Positions 56,390 to 64,000 of a stretch of 64,000 bases of DNA are shown here, in pieces. The DNA lies in contig OZ007508.1 in the NCBI GenBank assembly GCA_963931865.1, positions 4,705,206-4,769,205 on the forward strand, written 5' to 3'. The notes beneath the pieces are model-generated. The model saw only the letters and a program-made list of their open reading frames with translations. It was not told where the DNA came from and did no database searches. The stretch comes from Axinella damicornis. Lineage: Eukaryota > Porifera > Demospongiae > Axinellida > Axinellidae. The stretch's first letter is position 1, and every line of letters starts with the position of its first letter. The translations under genes were made by a program, and so were the position numbers.

Positions 56390-57688
56390 TATTAAACAAG
56401 CACATTGGCTGCTACAGATTCCCACACACTTGTTCCGTGAAGCCAGTCTGACTATCCCCATACAAGCTCCTATCAACACCAAGATGGCACACACGTGTGA
56501 GAGGGTCTGGGGATGAGATTAGATGGTAGGCACGTGCAGAAATTATGCAGAGTTACGTGGAATCAATGTCAATGCCATCGACAAGTTCCCAGAGTGTCCA
56601 TTACTGTCCTCTTGCATGGCAGAAAGATGTTCGGGTATAACACTGGAGAGTAGTGTTTAGGAGAACAACCTGTTCACAAGGCATTATCTTCTTCACTGGG
56701 TGTGCACAGCCATTGGCCCAATGAAGATGGAAAACTACAGAACTAATGCAATTCCCCCACCTGATTGCTTGCTGTTCAGCTCTGTTCTTCGATTCTCAGA
56801 CATCCTTTGGATCCGCTGCCTTTGCCACAGCATAGTCACTCTCGATCTGCTGCAAGCTTGCACTTCGACCTCCTGCAAGCTTGCACTTCGACCTCTAATA
56901 GCCCCGCCCTTCTTTTGCTGTGCAAACGAGCTTCCGTTCCGTCCCAGTATGAAACAAGAAGAGAGACTCGTGATCGATAGTCTGTCATCTGATCTGCCGA
57001 CCAGTGTTGCTAAGATTAAGAGTTGGACAGCAGTTGCGAAATTGTAAGCTGGTGTGATATGACCCAATTTGTATACTTACAAGCCTGTCCTAGTAAATCT
57101 GTGCCCCCGGTTATACTGTGTGTCCAGTATGTCCACCTCCATTACGTTAGACGTTGGCAAGGGAAAGAACATTTGACCACTGTTGACAGGTTTCTAATAA
57201 AATGTGACATCATATCAAATATCACAAGGAAATTATGCCATTACAATGTTTGTACTGCCATACTACATATGACGTCCGTGAGGTATGGGGGGTGATCAGC
57301 AAACAAAAAATGGTTTGTGAGTTGTTTGGCATGGGAACAAGGCTATGTTCTCCCCAGATGTGCTTGAGACTTCAGTTTGCCTTTGAACTAGCTATTACCT
57401 CTAATAGCTCCACATTCTTTCCATGCCAAGGTGAGGTGCTTTGCAGACTTGTTAGACTCGTCTCGGTCCCAGACCCAACCAACCCTAGCGAGGATTGCTT
57501 CCAGTATGACACACGGGGAACTTACAGCTTTCAATGCACAATACAATAGCTATGGAGTGTGTGTTGCATAAGGTTTGTGTGATGTGCATAGCTACATGCC
57601 AGTTTGCAATGGTGCAGAGCTGAAAATAACATTTTGTGTATTGGTTGGTCAATTGTCCAGTCAAATTTGATTTTGCCAGGCCATTGAG

Positions 57689-57743
57689 TAGTCTCGGAAC
57701 CAGACTCCCAGCCCTTCGGGCTGGGAGTCTGGTTCCGAGACTA
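57689..57743. mobile_element. 55-bp TAGTCTCGG foldback element, perfect 9-bp target duplication
   Basis: TAGTCTCGGAACCAGACTCC and its exact complement meet at CCCTTCGGGC. The flanks are GCCATTGAG (57,680-57,688 and 57,744-57,752). Confidence 0.93.
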
Positions 57744-57835
57744 GCCATTGAGTTGCTTTGGTTGTCCGGTTATAAAAGTGGTGTAGCTATAATGCATTAC
57801 TTTTAGGCAGACTATAAGCAGAAAGAACGATGTTC

Positions 57836-58190
57836 AGGGGCGGATCCAGGTAATAAATATAAAGGGGTGCTCTACTTCAATGGGGGGGGGGGGGGGGGGG
57901 GGGGGGTGCCTCAAAGCCAGTATCAAGCTAGAGGTGCTTTTGAGGCTGAGACCATGCAAAGCGCAAAACGTTTTTACCATCATATTTTCAGTTGTCAGGG
58001 CTCTCATGGCAGCTTGGTGCTTTCCACTGCCCTGCTACTGCTTTCTGGTTCTGTGCCACGTCTTTTCACAGCATCTTGATTGTGCAGTCAGCATGTGTTA
58101 TATAGTAAGCCAGGGGTGTGCCTATAGGTGTACTCGGTATCAGTCAGTGATGTGGGGGGGAGGGGGGGGGGGGGGGGGTCTGCCCCTGAT
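57836..58190. repeat. Partial CAGGGGCGGATCC element with G runs
   Basis: The left end CAGGGGCGGATCCAGG is like that of the 41,752 element; no right end is found. G runs at about 57,882-57,906 and 58,154-58,178. Confidence 0.5.
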
Positions 58191-59058
58191 GTTGTTTACT
58201 CCCACATACACAAACATGCGTATAAATCAAAAGTGGGGGGAAAAAAACAGCTGGCTGATTCAACCCATGTGGTCATTCGTGTCACACTAGGGAAAATGAA
58301 AATGGTGAAAAAAGGAATTGGCTGATTCAAATCGTGCATGTTCTTTGCGTAAGGACATGGTTGGCAACTTCTGCCAACTTGCTCCTCCTACTGCATGTGG
58401 AAGCCCCTCATATGCTAATTAGAGGTGCAGACACTAACTCTATCAAGTGGCCAGTCATGTAGTCATTTGAGGGCCCTTTCAGTTGCTTGCATGGAAATTG
58501 ACCGATGGCCGACTGTTATTCAGCTCTAATTATGTGCCAGACCTGTGAGGGTCTGGTGGACGAAAGTAGTCCACCTATGATACATACTTCCATGCTTTCA
58601 TATTTTTTTGGCTCTCCGTTTTTTTTTCATTGCCTTTTTGAGCTAATTAGCCCTCTATGTGTGACAAAGCATACCTCCACGGATTTATTGGTGAAGGTTC
58701 ATCACAACATGTGAATGAAAGGGTACGACAACCTCACCATATCCACTACCATATTCACACGGTGCCAGGCCACGCCCTCCTAGTGACTGTGTGTATCTTC
58801 ATGTTGCCACTGTTAGTGCTGTCCGTGTTGCTGAACACCACACGTACACCACACCAACCCCGCAGAAATTCTTCACCCCTGTCTCACTGCCATTGGACAC
58901 CCCCCATGATGCTGCCACACCTTGATACTGTGCTACCAGCATTAGTGCTGCAGAACAATAGAGCAGTGCAGTTGAACATCAGGTCCTCCTCGTCACACTC
59001 CAGAGTCCGTCGTGTTTCCCCCAGCCCTGGTCTCAGTGTCCCCTCTGGTCTGGGGAGG

Positions 59059-59128
59059 ATGGTGGTGGGAATGATTCTACTGTTGTTGGTCCTGAGTGGG
59101 GATGTTGAAACTAACCCGGGACCTGTCG
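59059..59128 (+). CDS. NLR-D exon 1: signal segment plus 2A motif
   Basis: It encodes MVVGMILLLLVLSGDVETNP, then GPV, with a phase-1 donor G|GTGAGT. Upstream in-frame text (SHSRVRRVSPSPGLSVPSG) is conserved with the orphan exon at 38,868. Confidence 0.85.
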
Positions 59129-62100
59129 GTGAGTCTTCTGGTTTAATGTCATGTAAGATCTTCTGATAGATGTCAGTGAGTAGTGTGTGTGTGTGTGTCA
59201 AAGGGGATCACCCTATGGCTTATCTGTTGTGTGGGAATGTCCTTACAACATACCATTCACTGTTTGTGCATACTACGGAAGCTAACAGGGGAGGGAAATT
59301 TTCGCTGGTTACATCACCACAAAGATATTATATCCACTCAGTAATAACTTACTATTGATAGTGATCGTGCCACATGAGTGTATGACCTTAGTGGCAGCTT
59401 ATAGCATACACAACATTGCACTGTGCACGCAGATTGAGAGACACATTTGACGTCTTCTATGGTAGTAAATACAATCAACCATCACAATACGAAACCTTGC
59501 ACCACCTCTTATGAGCATGTACTTAATTCAGAACATGTGAACCGTGAGAACCGAGCCTCTTCACCTCTGGCCGGGAATGAGGCTAGTCCATCTTCCCTCT
59601 GCCCATTGCTGACTAAGCACCTTTTCCTACACCAACTTCCTGAGCAAGAGAAAATTGGTCTAGCTCGATAGACTATGATAACACTCACCAGATATGTCCA
59701 TAAAAGGAAGATCATACTACACTGTAGTATGTACCGCTTACACTGGAAGACTTGGGTGAACTGGTACAAGCCTTGTTTGACGCCTGTACCAGTATCGGAG
59801 TTCAGCTGAAGTTGCCTGTAGGAACACTGGATGCCATCAGATCAGAGGTTTCTGATACAACCCATTGCATTACTGAGATGTGCTTTTGTTCCCTCAGGGC
59901 AACTTACACTGGAAGACCTGAGTGAAGTGAGGGGAGTCTTGTACGAGGCCCGTGCCAAATGGTACCATATCGGAGTTGAACTGAAGCTGTCGGTAGGAAC
60001 ACTGAACGCCATCAGATCAGAGTTTTCTGACACGAATGACTGCAACACTGAGATGTGTAGTCACTGGTTGAGACGTATCGACCCCCGTCCCTCCTGGGAA
60101 GCTCTGACTAAAGCTCTGGAGAGTCCTCCTGTGGGGGAGGGACACCTGGCCCAGCAGCTGAGGGACAAGTACTGCCCAGGAAGAGAGGACATGACATCCC
60201 ACGTCTACTCCACCCCAGGACCATCACCCCCTGGTGCTCCCCCCACCTCACAAGGTATCTATACCTCAGAGTATTGTAGTACTGACAAATGATGGCAGTC
60301 GGTAGTAGTGATCTGTGAGTGTACTGTGTGGTACTGTCACACACTGACAAGTGATGGCAGTCGGTAGTAGTGATCTTAGTCTCGGTCCCAGACCCAAACC
60401 AACCCAGTACGGATCGCACCCAGTATCACATGTGTGATACTGGAAGTGATCCACGCTGGGTTAGGATTAGGGTTAGGGTCTGGGGCTGAGACTATAGTGA
60501 TCTGTGAGTGTACTGTGTGATACTGTCACACACTGACAAATGATGGCAGTCGGTAGTAGTGATCTGTGAGTGTACTGTGTGGGATGTTTAGTGAGTCATT
60601 GTACTGGCAAACCTGCAGACGTGTTCTGTGACCACACACTCCTCTGTCTCCCCACAGCACCACTTGGTGAGTCACCTTTGACCTCCGCAGTGACCACATC
60701 CCCTTCCTCATCCCCCATCACCAATGGCTCTGGTATCCCTCCTGCTGTGATACTTAGCACCTCACAAGTGACCACACCCCCTCACCAGCCCACACCAGGG
60801 CACGCCGGTATGTTATTGTGAGAGTGTGTCACTGTATGCAGGATGCACACTGCCTACTCCTCACTGAAACAGGACAATGCTGTGTATATATTTGGTGGAG
60901 AAACTATTAGTGTTTGCTGGTTCCTAATAGTGTTGTGAACCTTGTCATTTTTACCCTATCCGGTAATTGGAAGCTAGCCTCATATTGGATATTGGCTGGT
61001 TAATTCGCAATTTGGCATGCTCATCAATAGTAAACTTGTTAGTACAGCTTGCAGCCTTGCACTGACGTATACATGTACAGAACTTCAGAAATGCGATGAT
61101 GATCATGGTTCAAAACATACAAAACACTTCCAAATCCGAAGTATGGCACATGAACCACGATTCCAGTACAGACAATAACTGGTTAGTCAGCCAATAATTG
61201 ACTGGCAGTGTAAATAAGTGGTCCAGGGCTTGGTCAAAAATTACCATAAGATAATTGATGTACGTTGAATCCATTCAGGTTCCACTACGCTACGCAGTGT
61301 GGCAGACCAAGTTGAATACTTTGAGACTGAATTTGCCACTCTTGTCGACAAAGCTTGTCACGACGTGAGGAAAAGAGATCTGGAACCCTCCATCTTCCTT
61401 TCCCGAGTTACCACCCTGCGAGTATCCGACCGCACCCATCATCGAAGCTTCATCCAGGAGAATTTGATAAACATTCCACCACCAGTAACCTTCGACAAGA
61501 TCTGGTCTCGTCTCACCATTTACTGGGACTTCATGAACTATGGACTTCTGAAACACGTGATCAACGAATTAGGAAGTGAAGACTTGAAACATCAGATGCA
61601 GGTCTATGTACAGGAACTGTCCACATTCAAGAGCAGAACTCTGCTCTGTGATTTCATTGATAGCTGGCCTTGCAAAGATAACAGGCCATCAGAAGATGAA
61701 TTAAAGAAAATAGTCATCAAAATGAAACACGAATGGACGAAGTGCACACTGCAAGATGTGGAGTCATTCAGAACGGCACTTATTCACAAGTTCTTCCTAC
61801 CAGAATTTGAAATAATCCTCCAGAATGCTAACAAGGGGTGTGTCTGTGTCACGTGGCTCACCTCTCCTTCCACTGCCACACTACTGCAGCAGAACCTGGC
61901 AAACATTGAAACAGAGTTCTTCACTGAACACAAGATTGAAGCTGTTACGATTGATGGACAAGACTGCTATCCAACTCCCATCAGTGGCTACCTGACTGAG
62001 CAGGACACCTCTGAACAACCTGCAGTCGATATCAGTCCTCCGATGCCAGCTGAGAAGTTCCACCCGCAACTCAAACAAGACTCGAGTGAAGAAGGGACAG

Positions 62101-64000
62101 TCGCAAGACATGTACATGAGGTCTCAACTGTACCTCCATCAGAAAGTCAGCAGCTTGGAGATCCCCCACACGTATCTTCTACCTCTGGTTACCCGGGAAA
62201 GCACACCAGAGAGATATATAGCACTGGGAATACTTCTGAAACTTCAACTGATTTAAGTGAGGAAGAGGCAGTTGTGAAGCCAGGTAAGCCACTCTTTGAA
62301 GATGAATATTCCAGTAGTTTTTCATCTGAGATTCAGCAGCTTGGAGATCCCCTACACGCATCTTCTACCTCTGGTTACCCGGGAAAGCACACCAGAGAGA
62401 TATATAGCACTGGGATTACTTCTGAAACTTTGAGTGAGGAAGAGGCAGTTGTGAAGCCAGGTAAGCCACTCTTCGAACATGAATATTCAAGTATTTTTCC
62501 ATCTGAGATTCAGCAGCTTGGAGATCCCCTACGCATGCCTTCAGCTTCCGCTTACCTGAAAAAGCTCCAGAGAGAGAGATTCACCTCAAAAACAACCCTA
62601 ACACGTGACCTTCTTTCTCCCACAACTGCCGAGGAGTATGTGAAACAGAAGGCCGTGGATGAAGTCCCAACGCTGGCTAAACTCCTGCCATCAGTAGAAG
62701 AGTACCTCAGCAAAGCGGAAGTAGAAGAAGAGCCATCACTCCCTACCAAGTACAGGGACTACCTCTCATCTACTCCTGCCATCAGAGCAGCCATGTACAC
62801 TCCCTTCATTGCAAAGACATCAGCAGAAGTGTTCACCTGGAGCCAGCTCACTGGGTCACCCCCGCCCACCACTATGACAGAACTGTTCACCGCCTTCACC
62901 CTCAAGACCCTAGTGGGATACCTCTCAACACACCCATTGTACTGCAAACAGCAGTTGAAGGTGACTAGCTTCAGTGACCTCCCCCCAGATGTGTACAAGC
63001 AATTCCTGGACCTGTGCAGAATGGCCTACGAGGGAATACTGAACAGGCAACAGCTGGTTTTCTCTGCCGCACACCTTCCCACTGGATTCTCACCACTCGG
63101 TCTAATGCAGGAGGTCCACACACAAGGCGAAGCATCCTTTCATTTCACCCACCTAACACTTCAGGAATTTTTATCTGCCATTCATATCTCACAACTCACC
63201 ACAAACGAGCAAATGAAACTAATTCAAGATCATCTTGATAGTGGCCACTTCAAAATGACTCTGAGATTTGTCGCCGGACTCACAAAGTTGTCAAACGTAC
63301 CTCCAGAAATCACTAGGAAGCTGAGGGAGGAACGTGATAATAGTCTGAGTTTACTTCATTGGCTGTTTGAGTGTAATGACACTTCAGTGACTACCAGAAC
63401 TCTGGGTTCAGGTGAAATGGTTGTCAGGTCACACTACTTCTGGACTCCCCTGGATTACTATGTGACAGGACATGTCATCTCACATTCCAATTGCCCTTGG
63501 GCACTGTACTTGAGACATTCTTCCATTGATGATGATAAATTTGAGCTGTTTTGTCAGGGATGCGCTACCCATGGGGGAACTGGCTACATCTCATATGCCG
63601 ACTTCAGTTACAATGACATCACCACCAAACACATGCGCATGCAATCATTTGTGAGCATCCCCCCACACATCCTACAGGGCATGAGAATGCTAAACCTGAG
63701 TGGTAACAAACTGGATGGGAGGGCCTATGACCTGCTGGCCAAAGTAGTACCATCAATGGCAAGATTAGAGGTGCTTTGGCTCGTTGACAACCTGATAGGA
63801 AGTGGTGGTGCTGTGGAGATGATCAAGTCACTCAGTGGCAGTGGAGTGAAAGAACTGTGGCTGTACAACACTGGGATTGGGGGACCAGATTGTGAGGCAT
63901 TGTCAGAACTGCTTCAGTCCACTCACTTGCTTGATTTGCTTCACATTGACCAGAACAACTTGTCCTCAGAGAGTGTAGCCAGCATCATCACTGGACTCAG
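59059..64000 (+). CDS. NLR-D: 2A-Death-linker-LRR receptor-like gene lacking NACHT, 3' end outside the window
   Basis: Exons: 59,059-59,128 (2A), 59,898-60,254 (Death), 60,658-60,807 (linker) and 61,279 to beyond 64,000 (main), all phase 1. Order as in NLR-B, with the NTPase replaced by a Ser/Glu/Pro-rich stretch. The main exon appears open for at least 2.7 kb and reaches about four LRRs before the window ends. The 2A exon could start further upstream: an open frame reaches back to about 58,657 with an Arg/Ser-rich n-region. Function is presumably that of a NACHT-less receptor or regulator with Death-domain signalling; inference only. The corresponding first codon of the NLR-B frame (ATG at 28,462) is ACG here, which shows that the ATG is not the start in either gene. 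Confidence 0.82.
59735..59880 (+). pseudogene. Truncated Death exon copy in front of the intact one
   Basis: The frame reads PLTLEDLGELVQALFDACTS, then IGVQLKLPVGTLDAIRSEVS and CITEMC, and then runs into the intron end TTTTGTTCCCTCAG of the intact Death exon. It lacks the KW and the helices with the conserved Trp. An internal tandem duplication that has decayed. Confidence 0.65.
59898..60254 (+). CDS. NLR-D exon 2: Death domain
   Basis: 357 bp, phase 1 at both ends, very close to NLR-A exon 2 (QLTLEDLSEVRGVLYEARAK ... PSWEALTKALES ... HLAQQLRDKY), without the two-residue insertion of NLR-A. Confidence 0.87.
60283..60590. repeat. Intron minisatellite (NLR-D), interrupted
   Basis: About four units of the ACACACTGACAAATGATGGC repeat, split by the foldback element at 60,377-60,494. 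Confidence 0.75.
60377..60494. mobile_element. 118-bp TAGTCTCGG foldback element, perfect 9-bp target duplication
   Basis: The ends TAGTCTCGGTCCCAGACCC and GGGTCTGGGGCTGAGACTA are flanked by TAGTGATCT (60,368-60,376 and 60,495-60,503). GGATTAGGGTTAGGGT lies in the right arm. Confidence 0.92.
60658..60807 (+). CDS. NLR-D exon 3: Pro/Ser/Thr-rich linker
   Basis: 150 bp between CTCCCCACAG and G|GTATGT, phase 1 at both ends, encoding APLGESPLTSAVTTSPSSSP and onwards. Confidence 0.75.
60808..61278. other. Intron 3 of NLR-D
   Basis: No foldback at the place where A and B have one. Nothing else recognised apart from the acceptor CCATTCAG at 61,271-61,278. Confidence 0.5.
61279..64000 (+). CDS. NLR-D main exon, NACHT-less, incomplete at window end
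   Basis: It begins GSTTLRSVADQVEYFETEFA. After TIDGQDCYP comes a replacement region with a unit of about 50 residues that occurs roughly two and a half times (SSTSGYPGKHTREIYSTG ... SEEEAVVKPGKPLF ... SEIQQLGDPL), one unit more than in NLR-B. The sequence rejoins the family at SVEEYLSKAEVEEEPS, continues through AIRAAMYTP and FHFTHLTLQEFLSAI, and has LRRs MLNLSGNKLDG, VLWLVDNLIGS, ELWLYNTGIGG and LLHIDQNNLSS. It misses VP/VY codons near 63,115 in frame. Confidence 0.82.

Noticed and set aside
1..64000. tRNA, rRNA or other structural RNA genes
   Set aside because: No cloverleaf with conserved A and B boxes and no rRNA-like segment was recognised by eye; the hairpins found fit transposons. A covariance-model scan would be decisive.

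Overview
The window looks like a sponge (Porifera, probably demosponge) nuclear genome segment. The evidence is a tandem cluster of NLR-type immune receptor genes whose first exon encodes a hydrophobic signal segment ending in a 2A ribosome-skipping motif, a combination known from sponge and sea urchin NLR-like proteins. The genes have small exons with GT-AG introns, and almost all remaining DNA is made of DNA transposons and segmental duplications. The species cannot be fixed from the sequence alone.

Layout. 1-3.3 kb: transposon debris and hairpins. 3.4-4.9 kb: a broken THAP + DDE transposase of the ISL2EU/Harbinger type. 5.8-11.5 kb: NLR-A, a pseudogene (2A exon, Death exon, linker exon, NACHT-LRR exon with frameshifts and deletions). 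11.5-16.7 kb: spacer with ALDH16A1-like fragments on the minus strand and hairpin elements. 16,669-21,974: a complete two-gene DNA transposon with perfect 62-bp terminal inverted repeats (TIRs), carrying a ZAD-like/DUF6589 transposase and a RecQ-like helicase in convergent orientation. 22-25 kb: smaller relatives of that transposon and other short elements. 26.8-31.1 kb: NLR-B, apparently intact but without a NACHT NTPase. 31-38.7 kb: 3' flank, palindromes, several datable insertions, a second ALDH16A1-like fragment. 38.9 kb: an orphan 2A exon. 40.8-44.25 kb: the 3' two thirds of an SNX17-like gene with a hAT-like element inside a coding exon. 45.0-52.3 kb: NLR-C, an apparently intact CARD-NACHT-LRR gene. 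52.3-57.7 kb: third spacer copy with a third ALDH16A1-like fragment. 59.1 kb to the end: NLR-D (2A, Death, NACHT-less main exon), running off the window.

How it works together. All NLR introns are phase 1, so the 2A, Death or CARD, linker and main exons are interchangeable modules. Two main-exon classes exist: with NACHT (A, C) and without (B, D). The spacers are paralogous, so an insertion present in one copy and absent from another shows exact empty sites. Many short hairpin elements with TAGYCTCG-like ends are flanked by 9-bp target duplications, and one 612-bp element with such ends carries a helicase fragment. This ties the short elements to the helicase-bearing transposon family, which I infer to be AcademH-like. 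All exon borders and homologies were read by eye; no search was run.
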